64,000 nucleotides of DNA from Streptomyces kronopolitis. Its GTDB lineage: Bacteria; Actinomycetota; Actinomycetes; Streptomycetales; Streptomycetaceae. Each line of letters begins with the position of its first letter. The first letter of the stretch is position 1. The translations under genes were made by a program, and so were the position numbers. This document shows positions 44,113 to 53,226 of this stretch, piece by piece. The notes under the pieces were generated by a model. The model searched no databases. It was not told the origin of the DNA and saw only the letters and a program-made list of their open reading frames with translations. The stretch lies in NCBI RefSeq assembly GCF_014646275.1, contig NZ_BMND01000033.1, positions 1 to 64,000 on the forward strand, in the 5' to 3' direction.

Positions 44113-44916
44113 CGGCCGGCCTCCTGCGTGGTGTTCGGCATGCTCACGAGGGTCACGCCCCGGAGGAGTCGGGCCCCGCACCCGGTCCGGTGGAGTCGCC
44201 GACCGGCGCACCGGACGTTCACCGGGGACGTGGCGGGCATCCCCCTCCGACGGGCATCTGTGCAGGTCAGGCGGCTCTTCATGGTCTACCCTCAATCCCT
44301 GTCCATACCGGTTCAGCCCGGACTCCGCGGGGTCTGGTGACGATGTGGCGTCGACCTGGAGCAGAGCTTATCGGCGGCCCCCGCGCGGGTGGAGGCGGAC
44401 GCCGGCCGACCGCTGGAGTCCACTGCCGAGTGCCGCACGGACCTCCGCCGCCGGTCGGCCGGGTCGCGATGCATCATCTGCGCGATGAGCTTGCCCGACC
44501 TGCCCGGTACGTCGACTCTTCGGTGCGGCGTGGCCACGATGGCTCGCCGCTGGTCCATGGGGTCGGCGTCTTCCGTGCGGCCGGTGCCACGGCGTACGAA
44601 TACGCCTCGTCGGGCCCGGGCGCCGAGGGTTTTCTCGCCTGCCGATGGCGTGCCCACCGGTCGAGGAGTGACGTTCCCGCACGCCACGGCTGGGCGCACC
44701 AGGTGCCCCGCTCCCACTCCCCGAACCGGACTTCTTCCGCGATGAGCTGACGCAGGATGGTGGTCTCCCGGGCGGGCGCCCGGGCGGTCGAGCCCATGCG
44801 TGTGGCTTCCTGGGTCTTGCCCGGCATATGACACAACTGCCGTCTCATGGATGGGCCGCTCAGGGCGTCGCCGGACAAGCATCACCCAAGGATCACGGTC
44901 TACAGGTGGGGCAGCA
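44113..44916. other. Unassigned 800-base tract at the end of the tldD/tldE insertion
   Basis: GC content and codon pattern are less regular than in neighbouring genes. A minus-strand frame (44474-44878) would encode 134 residues, including TTILRQLIAEEVRFGEWERG, which I cannot place; another frame (44313-44885) overlaps it. None has both a ribosome binding site and a family match. It may be decayed coding DNA left at an insertion edge. Confidence 0.4.
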
Positions 44917-45795
44917 TCAGCCGCCCTCGCGGTTCAGGACGCGGCGGGCAGCTGCGAGCCAGCGGTCCTTGCGGGCTTTCGCCTTGTGCAGGCGGTCGGT
45001 GTTCTGCTGGATCATGCGGCGTTGGATGCGGGTCTCGGCTGCTGCCCATATCGTCATCACCTTGGTGGACCGCTGGCAGGCCGCGTCGGCGCGGGCGGTG
45101 GCATGTTCGGCCGGTGTGGGTTCGGGCGTATTCCAGCGCTTGCTGACGGCGGCGGTCATGGGCTCGGGGTAGTTGAACCCCGCCTTGGCCATGCATGTGT
45201 GCCATCTGCGCTGGGCGGCGCGTACTTCGGGGGCGCGCCGGGAGGTTTCCAGGGCGGTGCCGGTCAGCTGGTTGAAGGCGTGGTAGTCGGGTGGAGCGGT
45301 GTCGCCGACGAGTTGGTGCCGGGCGGTCTTGAGGCAGCCGCCCTTGCCGGAGGGGCCGTAGGCCGCGCGCTGTACCTCGGCCGGGAGCGCCTCGCGCTCG
45401 TCCCAGGCATGGTTGCGCCGTACCACCGACGGCGGGTCGGGGGGCCGGTGGTAACCGTAGCGGAGCGCTTCCGCCTCGCCGGCTCCGTATCGTCGGAGGT
45501 TGGGAGGCTCGATGTCCTGGGCGTCGACGTGGGGCAGGGGTTTCCACTCCATGCCCATGGCGTTCATGCACCCGCGCATGAGGATGTCCTGTGCGTCTTC
45601 CAAGACATGGGTCTCGTCCACGGTCAATGCATAGGCGTCCAGTGGCAGCGTCAGCTGCTCGGCGTGCCGGGTCACAGGCGGGAGTGCGGTGGTGTGCGGG
45701 ACGGGCGTGGACTCGCGCTCCACTGCTGTGCAGGCGGTGGTGGCCAGGAGCAGCACTGCGAGCGCGGTGGTGGCTCGTGCACGGGAGCGCGGCAT
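44917..45795 (-). CDS. Putative lipoprotein of unknown function
   Basis: A 292-residue protein from the ATG at 45793-45795, with GAGAGG 6 bases upstream. The N-terminus MPRSRARATTALAVLLLATTAC has a basic start, a hydrophobic core and a Cys at residue 22; the box TTAC is a weak lipobox. The mature part is hydrophilic, with scattered Cys (GCMNAMGMEW, GGCLKTARHQ, HTCMAKAGF, AACQRST) and Trp, and a basic helical C-terminus. It resembles lipoproteins linked to secreted toxins or resistance in Streptomyces only in layout; I assign no function. It belongs to the accessory segment. Confidence 0.75.
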   Translation of the reverse strand: MPRSRARATTALAVLLLATTACTAVERESTPVPHTTALPPVTRHAEQLTLPLDAYALTVDETHVLEDAQDILMRGCMNAMGMEWKPLPHVDAQDIEPPNLRRYGAGEAEALRYGYHRPPDPPSVVRRNHAWDEREALPAEVQRAAYGPSGKGGCLKTARHQLVGDTAPPDYHAFNQLTGTALETSRRAPEVRAAQRRWHTCMAKAGFNYPEPMTAAVSKRWNTPEPTPAEHATARADAACQRSTKVMTIWAAAETRIQRRMIQQNTDRLHKAKARKDRWLAAARRVLNREGG

Positions 45796-45915
45796 GGTTG
45801 CCTCTCGGAGTGCCTTGCGCGGTGCGCCAGGCGTGGGCAGGCGGGGCGGGGGCGGCCCTGCGGCGCCGCCCCCGCCCGTCAGCAACGTGCTGTCAGCGGA
45901 GATCAGGGCTTGCTG

Positions 45916-46329
45916 TCAGCGGAACATGATGGAGGTCGTGGTGTCGGACATACCGCGGTTGCCGAAGTGCGCCTCCCAGTCGCCCCCCGCCAGGGAGAAG
46001 TGGGCACCGGTGCCCTTCACGCCGGAGTAGAAGGTGACCGTGCGGGTGCCCAGGTTCTTGGCGGAGCTGATCGTGTCGTTCCAGCCGTCCTTGCTCAGAT
46101 CCCACATGTCCTCCGTGAAGGTCGTCCTCCTGTTCTGGTAGCCGGCGTCCTGGAAGACCTGGACCTCCCTGGCGGCCACGAGCGCCCCGAGGCCGGCGGC
46201 GTGGTGGGCAGTCACCGCGTGGGACCGCCCGGCGGACGGCTGGGCGTCGCTGGCGGAGGCCGGCAACGCGGCACCGAGAGTGAGTGCGGCTGTGGCGATG
46301 CCCGCAGCGGCTATGTGACGCATACGCAT
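45916..46329 (-). CDS. Secreted beta/gamma-crystallin-like (I36 inhibitor type) protein
   Basis: A 137-residue protein with a signal peptide (MRMRHIAAAGIATAALTLGAALPASA, cleaved near residue 27). The mature domain includes VQVFQDAGYQNRRTTF and KNLGTRTVTFYSGVKGTGAHFSLAGG, with the Tyr/Phe and Gly spacing of beta/gamma-crystallin Greek keys, the fold of the Streptomyces metalloproteinase inhibitor (family I36). No Cys pair is present. It is transcribed divergently from the MerR gene; control by that regulator is possible. Confidence 0.8.
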   Translation of the reverse strand: MRMRHIAAAGIATAALTLGAALPASASDAQPSAGRSHAVTAHHAAGLGALVAAREVQVFQDAGYQNRRTTFTEDMWDLSKDGWNDTISSAKNLGTRTVTFYSGVKGTGAHFSLAGGDWEAHFGNRGMSDTTTSIMFR

Positions 46330-46446
46330 GACGTGTTCCCCTCTGGTCAGTTCTCAGGTGAGGTGTTGGCCGGTCTCTGGTGGCTCACGTTTTCGACCGG
46401 CACCTCGTACGCTAAGAGCTCCTGTGCGCTGGAGGTTCAAGACATT

Positions 46447-47357
46447 GTGATACAGATCACATGGACCATTGGGCAGCTGGCGGCCCGCACCGGGCTGCCG
46501 GTGAAGACGGTCCGGTACTACTCCGACATCGGCCTGTTGCCCGTCGCTGAGCGAAGCGCTGGGGGCCACCGCCGCTACCGGCCGGAGGCGCTGGAACAAC
46601 TGCACCTGGTCCAGCGGCTGCGCGCACTGGACACCCCGATCTCCACCATCACCCAGCTCGCTTCCGGCGAACGCAGCCTCGGCGACCTCATCACGGACGA
46701 GATGGGCCTTGTGCGGAGCCGATTAGCCGAACTCCACTGGCGCCAGGCCACCCTGGAGGCACTGGACAACTGCTCCGCCCAGGAGCGGCTCCGCCGCCTG
46801 GAAGTACTGTCCCGCGTTCAGCGGCTGCCGGACGCCCAAGACCGGCTCGCAGGGGCATGGGGACAGACGATCCCGCCTCCGTACCGGCGCGCCTTGCCGA
46901 CGCCATCACCGCGCAGGCCGTCCCGGAACTTCCCGAGAACCCCGCTGCGGAAGTGGTCCTCGCCTACGCCGAACTGCACGCCCTCACCAGGCACCAGGAC
47001 TTTCCCCTCTACTGGGCCTGCCCCAACGTCCGCGACAAGGCGTCGCTGTACTCAGAACTCCTCGATACGTCCGAGCTCGCCGCCGACACAGTCGCCGGCG
47101 GCGTGCCGCCCCAGCCCGGAGAGGCACTGGACCACTTCTCCCGAGCCTGCGCCCGCTCCCGTGGCGAGGACGACACACCCGGCTTCCGCACCTTCATGGG
47201 TGCGCAGCTGCACGGCACCATCCCCCTCTTTCGCCGCTACTGGCAACACGTCGCCACGATCACGGCCGCTCAGCGCCCCAATCTGGGGATCACGCATTGC
47301 TGGCTGGTCGAAGCCCTCGCTTCGCGGCAACAAGCCGGGCCGGCACCAACGCGATAA
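46447..47357 (+). pseudogene. MerR family regulator interrupted by a frameshift
   Basis: The first frame (GTG at 46447) encodes the MerR DNA-binding domain: WTIGQLAARTGLPVKTVRYYSD and LPVAERSAGGHRRYRPEALEQL, then a coiled-coil dimer helix. From about 46857 on, the remaining C-terminal domain is in another frame (46857-47357: VPARLADAITAQAVPELPENP to the end). The two join at about 46880, where IPP leads to SVPARL; a single missing base would explain this. Both halves resemble one continuous MerR-type regulator. An in-frame TTA codon (46723-46725) marks it as a potential bldA target. A split pair of genes, or a sequencing error, are the alternatives. Confidence 0.65.
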
Positions 47358-47452
47358 CACCGTCTCGCCGACGGGCCCCAAGGAGGGAGATCACGACTCC
47401 GACAGATCGCGGGTAGACCTGGTGCAGGCTTCGAGCGTCGATGTACCGCCTC

Positions 47453-48985
47453 TCAGGGGCGCCCCGACTCCGCCGCCGTGTTCAGGATGTTCACGTCCCG
47501 GAACAGCGCCGACGGGCAGCCGTGGGAGACCGCGGCGACCTGGCCGGGCTGGGCCTTTCCGCAGTTGAAGGCGCCGCCGAGGACGTATGTCTGCGGACCG
47601 CCGACGCCGGTCATGGAGCCCCAGAAGTCGGTGGTGGTCGCCTGGTAGGCCACGTCGCGCAGTTGCCCGCAAAGGCGTCCGTTGCGGATGGCGTACGCGC
47701 GTTGCTGGGTGAACTGGAAGTTGTACCGCTGCATGTCGATGGACCAGGAGCGGTCGCCGACGACGTAGATGCCGCGTTCCACGCCCGCGATCAGTTCGTC
47801 GGTGGACGGGCCGTCCGGGGCCGGCTGGAGGGAGACGTTCGCCATCCGCTGGACCGGCACATGCTCGGGGGAGTCCGCGTAGGCGCAGCCGTTGGAACGG
47901 GAGAAGCCGGTCAACCTGGCGATTCTGCGGTCGAGTTGATAGCCGACCAGGGTGCCGTCCTTGATGAGGTCCCAGGACTGGGCGGCCACCCCCTCGTCGT
48001 CGTAGCCGATCGTGGCGAGGCCGTGCTCGGCGGTCCGGTCGCCGGTGACGTTCATCAGCGGGGAGCCGTACGCCAGCGTGCCGAGTTGGTCGAAGGTGGC
48101 GAACGAGGTGCCCGCGTACGCCGCCTCGTAGCCCAACGCGCGGTCCAGTTCGGTGGCGTGGCCGACCGACTCATGGATCGTCAGCCAGAGGTTGGAGGGA
48201 TCCACCACCAGGTCGTAGCTGCCGGCCTCGACGCCGGGTGCGCGCATCTTCTCGGCGAGGTGCTCCGGGAGGCGGGCGAGTTCGGTGTCCCAGTCGTGGT
48301 GGCCGCCGGTCAGGTACTCCCAGCCTCGCCCCACCGGCGGGGCGAGGGTGCGCATCGAGTCGAAGTCGCCGCTGACCGGGTCCACGGCGACGGCCGTCAG
48401 CTCGGGGTGCAGCCGCACCCGCTGCTGGGTGGTGCTGGTGCCCGCGGTGTCGGCGTAGAACTTGTTCTCCTGGACGGTCAGCAGCGAGGCGTCCGCGTGG
48501 GCCACGCCCTTGTCGGCCAGCAGCCGCGCGCTCCAGTCGGCCAGCAGCCCGGTCTTCTCGGCGTCCGGCACGTCGAACGGGTTGATCTCGTACGAGGAGA
48601 CCCAGGTGCGGTCCGGATGCGCCGGCTCCGCCGCCAGCTCGACCCGTTCGTCGGAGCCCGCCGCGCGGCTCACCTTCGCCGACAGCTTCGCCATCGCCAC
48701 GGCCTGCGCGGCCACCCGCGCCGCCGCGTCCATCGTCAGATCCACCCCGGACGCGAAGCCCCAGGCCCCGCCGTGCACCACCCGCACCGCGTACCCGAGG
48801 TCGGTGGTGTCGGAGGTCCCGGAGGTCCGGGCGTCCCGCAGCCGCCAGGCGGCGCTGCGGATCCGCTCCAGGCGGAAGTCCGCGTGGTCGGCGCCCAATG
48901 CGCGGGCCCGGGCCAGCGCGGCGTCGGCCAGCGCGCGCAGCGGCAGCGCCAGGAACGAGTCGTCGAGGGCATGGCGTGCAGGCAA
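47453..48985 (-). CDS. tldD: Metalloprotease TldD
   Basis: A 510-residue zinc metallopeptidase. The metal motif HESVGHATELD (HExxxH, about residue 260) is intact, followed by TIGYDDEGVAAQSWDLIKDG near 330 and the family's TGFSRSNGCAYADSPEHVPVQRM near 370. It begins at a TTG (48983-48985) with GGAGGA 5 bases upstream. In related genomes the stop of tldD is followed at once by tldE; here 3.3 kb of other genes lie between. Confidence 0.93.
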   Translation of the reverse strand: MPARHALDDSFLALPLRALADAALARARALGADHADFRLERIRSAAWRLRDARTSGTSDTTDLGYAVRVVHGGAWGFASGVDLTMDAAARVAAQAVAMAKLSAKVSRAAGSDERVELAAEPAHPDRTWVSSYEINPFDVPDAEKTGLLADWSARLLADKGVAHADASLLTVQENKFYADTAGTSTTQQRVRLHPELTAVAVDPVSGDFDSMRTLAPPVGRGWEYLTGGHHDWDTELARLPEHLAEKMRAPGVEAGSYDLVVDPSNLWLTIHESVGHATELDRALGYEAAYAGTSFATFDQLGTLAYGSPLMNVTGDRTAEHGLATIGYDDEGVAAQSWDLIKDGTLVGYQLDRRIARLTGFSRSNGCAYADSPEHVPVQRMANVSLQPAPDGPSTDELIAGVERGIYVVGDRSWSIDMQRYNFQFTQQRAYAIRNGRLCGQLRDVAYQATTTDFWGSMTGVGGPQTYVLGGAFNCGKAQPGQVAAVSHGCPSALFRDVNILNTAAESGRP

Positions 48986-49268
48986 GGAGTCCTCCCGTGG
49001 TCGGCGCCTGCATCATGCCCTGCGGGGCGCCCGCGGCCCAGTGCGCGGCGGAGCGGGGCGCGGGTGCGTCGGCCGGGCGGGGCGGCGCCGGGGCCGGTGC
49101 GACACGGCCGGCCGGGGGTCCGCGGGCGCGGTGCCCGGGGCGTGGTTCTGTGGGATCCCGACAGTCACCGGCGCACGCGCCTGTCCGTGCTCGATTCCCC
49201 GGATGCGCCCCGTGACCGATAGTTTCGTATCGAACGCAGGACGGACAGGAAACGGAAAGGGTGATCTC

Positions 49269-49973
49269 TTGAGCCGCTCGGTTCTGGTCACCGGAGGTAA
49301 TCGCGGCATCGGCCTCGCCATTGCCCGTGCCTTCGCCGAGGCAGGCGACAAGGTCGCCATCACCTACCGCTCGGGCGAGCCGCCCGCGGGGTTTTTGGCC
49401 GTGAAGTGCGACATCACGGACAGCGAGCAGGTCGAGCAGGCGTACAAGGAGATCGAGGAGAAGCAGGGTCCGGTCGAGGTGCTGGTGGCCAACGCCGGCG
49501 TCACCCGTGACCAGCTGCTGATGCGGATGTCCGAGGAGGACTTCACCTCGGTACTGGAGACCAACCTCACCGGCACGTTCCGGGTGGTCAAGCGCGCCAA
49601 CCGGGCGATGCTGCGGGCCCGCAAGGGCCGGGTCGTGCTGATCTCGTCCGTGGTGGGCCTGATGGGCGCCCCGGGCCAGGCGAACTACGCCGCCTCCAAG
49701 GCCGGGCTGGTGGGCTTCGCCCGCTCGCTCGCCCGGGAGCTGGGCAGCCGCAACATCACCGTCAACGTCGTCGCCCCCGGCTTCGTCGACACCGACATGA
49801 CCCGTGTGCTCACCGATGAGCAGCGGGAGGGCATCGTCAAGCAGGTACCGCTCGCGCGGTATGCGCAGCCCGAGGAGATCGCCGCCTCGGTCCGCTTCCT
49901 GGCCTCCGACGAGGCCGCGTACATCACCGGAGCCGTCATTCCTGTCGACGGCGGATTGGGCATGGGTCACTGA
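49269..49973 (+). CDS. fabG: 3-oxoacyl-ACP reductase
   Basis: A 234-residue NADPH-dependent SDR. Cofactor loop TGGNRGIG (about residues 8-15), NAGVTRD near 80, Ser in ISSVVG near 128, YAASKAGL as YxxxK near 143, and the end TGAVIPVDGGLGMGH, all of the FabG type. The TTG at 49269 is used, with GGAAAGGG about 9 bases upstream; a GTG at 49261 is out of frame. It is 5 bases from fabI, with which it supplies two reductive steps of type II fatty acid synthesis. Confidence 0.92.
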   Translation: MSRSVLVTGGNRGIGLAIARAFAEAGDKVAITYRSGEPPAGFLAVKCDITDSEQVEQAYKEIEEKQGPVEVLVANAGVTRDQLLMRMSEEDFTSVLETNLTGTFRVVKRANRAMLRARKGRVVLISSVVGLMGAPGQANYAASKAGLVGFARSLARELGSRNITVNVVAPGFVDTDMTRVLTDEQREGIVKQVPLARYAQPEEIAASVRFLASDEAAYITGAVIPVDGGLGMGH

Positions 49974-49978
49974 TCAGC

Positions 49979-50749
49979 ATGAGTGGAATCCTCGCAGGCA
50001 AGCGGATCCTGGTCACGGGAGTCCTGACCGAGTCGTCGATCGCGTTCCAGGCGGCCAAGGTCGCCCAGAACGAGGGCGCCGAGGTCATCCTCACCGGCTT
50101 CGGCCGGCTCTCGCTCGTCGAGCGGATCGCCAAGCGGCTGCCCAAGCCCGCGCCGGTCATCGAGCTGGACGTCACCAACCAGGAGCACCTGGACGGGCTG
50201 GCCGACAAGATCCGCGAGCACCAGGGCGAGGGCGCCCGTCTCGACGGCATCGTGCACTCCATCGCCTTCGGCCCGCAGGGCGCCTTCAACTTCCTGGAGG
50301 CGGAGTGGTCGGACGTGGGCACCGCGGTCCAGGTCTCGGCGTACTCGTACAAGTCGCTGACGATGGCCTGCCTGCCGCTCATGGAGCACGGCGGCGCGGT
50401 CGTCGGCCTCACCTTCGACGCGCAGATCGCCTGGCCGAAGTACGACTGGATGGGCGTGGCCAAGGCGGCGCTGGAGAGCACCAACCGCTACCTCGCGCGT
50501 GACCTCGGTGCGAAGAACATCCGCTGCAACCTGGTCTCGGCGGGCCCGATCAAGTCGATGGCCGCCAAGTCCATCCCCGGCTTCGAGGAGCTGGCGGACG
50601 TGTGGAACCACCGCGCCCCGATCGGCTGGGACCTGGCCGACCCGGAGCCGGCGGGCCGCGGTGTGGTCGGCATGCTGTCCGACTTCTTCCCGCGGACGAC
50701 CGGCGAGATCGTGCACGTCGACGGCGGTGTGCACATGATGGGCGCCTGA
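49979..50749 (+). CDS. fabI: Enoyl-ACP reductase
   Basis: A 256-residue NADH-dependent SDR of the FabI/InhA group. It has GILAGKRILVTGVLTESSIAF at the N-terminus, VHSIAFGPQGAF near 90, the YxxxxxxK motif as YDWMGVAK near 155, and PIKSMAAKSIPGFEEL near 192. The target of triclosan in other bacteria belongs here. In Streptomyces coelicolor the same pair of genes is, as I recall, fabG and the inhA-like enoyl reductase. The ATG at 49979 is 5 bases after the fabG stop. Confidence 0.94.
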   Translation: MSGILAGKRILVTGVLTESSIAFQAAKVAQNEGAEVILTGFGRLSLVERIAKRLPKPAPVIELDVTNQEHLDGLADKIREHQGEGARLDGIVHSIAFGPQGAFNFLEAEWSDVGTAVQVSAYSYKSLTMACLPLMEHGGAVVGLTFDAQIAWPKYDWMGVAKAALESTNRYLARDLGAKNIRCNLVSAGPIKSMAAKSIPGFEELADVWNHRAPIGWDLADPEPAGRGVVGMLSDFFPRTTGEIVHVDGGVHMMGA

Positions 50750-50763
50750 CGCCCGTACGCCTT

Positions 50764-50803
50764 CGTACCGCCCGTCCCGGTTCGCGCCGGGGCGGGCGGT
50801 ACG
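50764..50803. terminator. Hairpin after fabI
   Basis: CGTACCGCCCGTCCCGG (50764-50780) pairs with CCGGGGCGGGCGGTACG (50787-50803) around TTCGCG, with one mismatch, between fabI and the convergent gntR gene. Confidence 0.65.
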
Positions 50804-50867
50804 CGTTTCCGGGGCCCGGCCCGGTACGTACGGCCCGTCCCGGCGCACCGGCGAGCGCCGGCCGGGG

Positions 50868-51551
50868 TCAGTCGCCCTCCGTGCCCGCGAGCCGGCAGCC
50901 GAAGGGGTGCACACCGGCCTCGGCGGCGGCCAGATCGCCGTCGCCCGCACGGATCGCCGCCACCAGCCGGGAGTGGTCCATGTGCCCCTCGGGCCGCAGC
51001 TCCTCGCCCACGTCCGCCCGCAGGAAGTCGCGCAGCACGCCCCCGAGGTCGGCGTAGATCTCGGCCAGCACCTCGTTGTGCGCGGCCGCCACGATCGCCA
51101 TGTGCAAGGTCGCGTCCGCCTCCACGAAGGCCTCCGCCGCGCCGGACTCCCAGGCCCGCTCGCGCCGCTCCAGCAGGGTGTCGAGCTGCCGCAGGTCGTG
51201 GTCGGTGCGGCGGCGGGCGGCGAGCCGGGCGGCGGACGCCTCCAGCGCGCTGCGCAGCTCGGCGATGTGGCGGGGCTCGGCGGCCGCGAAGCGCCGGTTC
51301 ATCACCCCGGCCAGTTCGCTGGTCGCCACCACGTACGTGCCCGAGCCCTGCCGGATGTCCAGCAGCCCGTTGTGGGCCAGCGCCCGGACGGCCTCGCGGA
51401 CGGTGTTGCGGGCCACCCCGAGCTGCTCGACCAGCTCCGGCTCGGTCGGGATACGGGATCCTACCGGCCACTCACCGGAGGTGATCTGGGCCCGCAGCTG
51501 CGAGATCACCTGGTCGGCCAGCGCGGACCGGTGGGGCGAGGACAGGGGCAT
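50868..51551 (-). CDS. GntR/FadR family regulator
   Basis: A 227-residue regulator. The winged helix (about residues 8-75) has QVISQLRAQITSGEWPVGSRIPTEPELVEQLGVARNTVREAVRALAHNGLL-type FadR sequence, followed by an all-helical FCD ligand domain with acidic and His residues (DADATLHMAIVAAAHN, EGHMDHSRLV) that can bind a metal or acid. It diverges from a CynX-type transporter, so it probably controls that gene. An inverted repeat lies in the shared spacer. Confidence 0.9.
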   Translation of the reverse strand: MPLSSPHRSALADQVISQLRAQITSGEWPVGSRIPTEPELVEQLGVARNTVREAVRALAHNGLLDIRQGSGTYVVATSELAGVMNRRFAAAEPRHIAELRSALEASAARLAARRRTDHDLRQLDTLLERRERAWESGAAEAFVEADATLHMAIVAAAHNEVLAEIYADLGGVLRDFLRADVGEELRPEGHMDHSRLVAAIRAGDGDLAAAEAGVHPFGCRLAGTEGD

Positions 51552-51672
51552 GGCTGCGCTCCGGGGTGGCAGGGGAATCGGACGATCGCCGTGCGGCGCG
51601 GGGGAGCCGGCTGGTCCCCGGCGCCGCGGCGGGCCAGCAGAGGGTATCGATTTCCACTGGGCAGGAATTCAT

Positions 51673-51691
51673 CCCATGATTCTATGATGGG
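51673..51691. promoter_or_regulatory. Inverted repeat, candidate GntR operator
   Basis: CCCATGAT-TCT-ATGATGGG is an inverted repeat with one mismatch in each arm, 3 bases before the transporter ATG and 120 bases from gntR. Position and AT-rich centre suit a FadR-type operator. Confidence 0.55.
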
Positions 51692-51694
51692 TGT

Positions 51695-53053
51695 ATGGCA
51701 CACGACGACACCGCGATCCTCGGCACCGACGCCGAGCCGGCCACGAACCCCTCCGCACGCCCGGCCGACGGCCCGGAGCACCCCGCGTCCGGCGCCGTCC
51801 GGGGCAGACCTCCCGGCTCGGAGTCCGGTGAGCCGCCGGGCCCGGCGGCGGGCACACCGGCCGCCCGCTGGGTACTGCGGATCCTGACGGCCGGACTCGT
51901 CCTCGCCGCGCTCACCCTCCGCCCGCCGATCACCAGCCTCGGTGCGCTCATGGAGGAGGTCCGCGACGGCCTCGGGATGAGCGGCACCGTCGCCGGGCTG
52001 CTGACCTCGGTGCCCGCCCTGTGCTTCGCGGTCTTCGGGATCGCCGCGCCCCGGCTGGCCAGGCGCTTCGGGGCCGGCACGGTGGTCTGCGCCGGGCTGG
52101 TCGCGATCGCCCTGGGCGTCGCGGCGCGCCCCTTCGCCGGCGGCACCGCCGGCTTCCTCGCCGCCAGCGCGGTCGCCCTGGCCGGCATCGCGGTCAGCAA
52201 TGTGCTGATACCCGTCGTGATCAAGGCCTGGTTCCCCGACCGGGTCGGCTCGATGACCGGGCTCTACTCCATGGCGCTGGCCCTGGGCACCTCGCTCGCC
52301 GCGGCCCTGACCGTGCCCATGACCGGGACGCTGGGCGGCAGTTGGCGGTTCGGGCTGGCCGGGTGGGCGGTGCTGTCCGCCGTGGCCGTGCTGCCCTGGC
52401 TCGTGGTGGCGCGGCAGCGCGGGGCCGCCGCCGGACCGTCCGCGGGCGCCGCGGTACGCACCGAGGAGGCCCCCCTGCGGATCGCCTCCTCACCGACCGC
52501 CTGGTGGCTGGCCCTGTTCTTCGGCCTGCAGGCCACCGCCGCGTACATCACGATGGGCTGGATGCCGCAGATCTTCCGCGACGCGGGGGTCTCGGCGGGC
52601 ACCGCGGGGGTGCTGCTCGCGGTCACCATGGCGGTGGGCGTCCCGCTCTCCTTCGTCCTGCCGCGGCTGGCTGCCCGGATGCCGCACCAGGGTCCGGTCG
52701 TGGTGCTGCTGGGCCTGTGCGGCCTGGCCGGGTACGCCGGGCTGTGGCTGGCACCGGCCGCCGGCGCCTGGGCCTGGGCGCTGCTGATGGGCGTCTCCAA
52801 CTGCGCCTTTCCGCTGGCCCTGACGATGATCGGGATGCGCGCGATCAGCGCCGCCGGCGTCGGCAAGCTGTCGGCCTTCGTGCAGTGCGTGGGCTATCTG
52901 CTCTCCCTCCCCGGGCCGCTGCTGGTCGGCGCGCTCTATCAGCACAGCGGCGGCTGGGGGCTGCCGATCGCCCTGATGGCGGGGCTGATGGTGCCGCAGA
53001 TCGTGGTGGGGGTGCTGGCCGGCCGGGACCGCCGGATCGAGGACGAGGCCTGA
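51695..53053 (+). CDS. CynX/NimT family MFS transporter
   Basis: A 452-residue major facilitator with 12 hydrophobic segments after a 55-residue Pro/Ala/Gly-rich cytosolic N-terminus. CynX-like features include LTLRPPITSLGALMEEVRDGLGMS at the first helix and APRLARRFGAGTVVCAGLV near 115. Family members carry cyanate or nitroimidazoles, but substrates are mostly unknown. The ATG at 51695 follows the operator-like repeat. A 38-residue gene lies 16 bases downstream. Confidence 0.9.
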   Translation: MAHDDTAILGTDAEPATNPSARPADGPEHPASGAVRGRPPGSESGEPPGPAAGTPAARWVLRILTAGLVLAALTLRPPITSLGALMEEVRDGLGMSGTVAGLLTSVPALCFAVFGIAAPRLARRFGAGTVVCAGLVAIALGVAARPFAGGTAGFLAASAVALAGIAVSNVLIPVVIKAWFPDRVGSMTGLYSMALALGTSLAAALTVPMTGTLGGSWRFGLAGWAVLSAVAVLPWLVVARQRGAAAGPSAGAAVRTEEAPLRIASSPTAWWLALFFGLQATAAYITMGWMPQIFRDAGVSAGTAGVLLAVTMAVGVPLSFVLPRLAARMPHQGPVVVLLGLCGLAGYAGLWLAPAAGAWAWALLMGVSNCAFPLALTMIGMRAISAAGVGKLSAFVQCVGYLLSLPGPLLVGALYQHSGGWGLPIALMAGLMVPQIVVGVLAGRDRRIEDEA

Positions 53054-53069
53054 GTGCGACACTGGGCCC

Positions 53070-53186
53070 ATGCCAGTGCTCGAACCGAATCCGCAGGACA
53101 GCCACAAGAAGCTGCTCCTCGTCCTGGGCGCCATGCTCGGGGTGACCGTTCTCGTCGCGATCATCGCGAGTTTCGCCGCCCCGTAG
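53070..53186 (+). CDS. Small transporter-associated membrane peptide (SGM_5486 type)
   Basis: A 38-residue protein starting MPVLEPNPQDSHKKLL, with one membrane segment at residues 15-37 (LVLGAMLGVTVLVAIIASFAA). It lies 16 bases after the CynX-like transporter stop, in the same direction. I recall a family of such peptides, named SGM_5486 transporter-associated, always next to this transporter. A role in folding or regulating the transporter is inference. It is below most gene-finder length cutoffs. Confidence 0.75.
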   Translation: MPVLEPNPQDSHKKLLLVLGAMLGVTVLVAIIASFAAP

Positions 53187-53226
53187 GCACCCCGCGGGGA
53201 CGCCGTGGTGGGGACCGCCCCACCGT

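Noticed and set aside
44474..44878. 134-residue minus-strand frame as a transposase or regulator remnant
   Set aside because: I could not match TTILRQLIAEEVRFGEW or the rest to any family, and overlapping frames are equally open.
44800..47568. Very long plus-strand open frame across the accessory segment
   Set aside because: Most of it is the shadow of minus-strand genes in high-GC DNA; only the part from 46447, with clear MerR motifs, is accepted.
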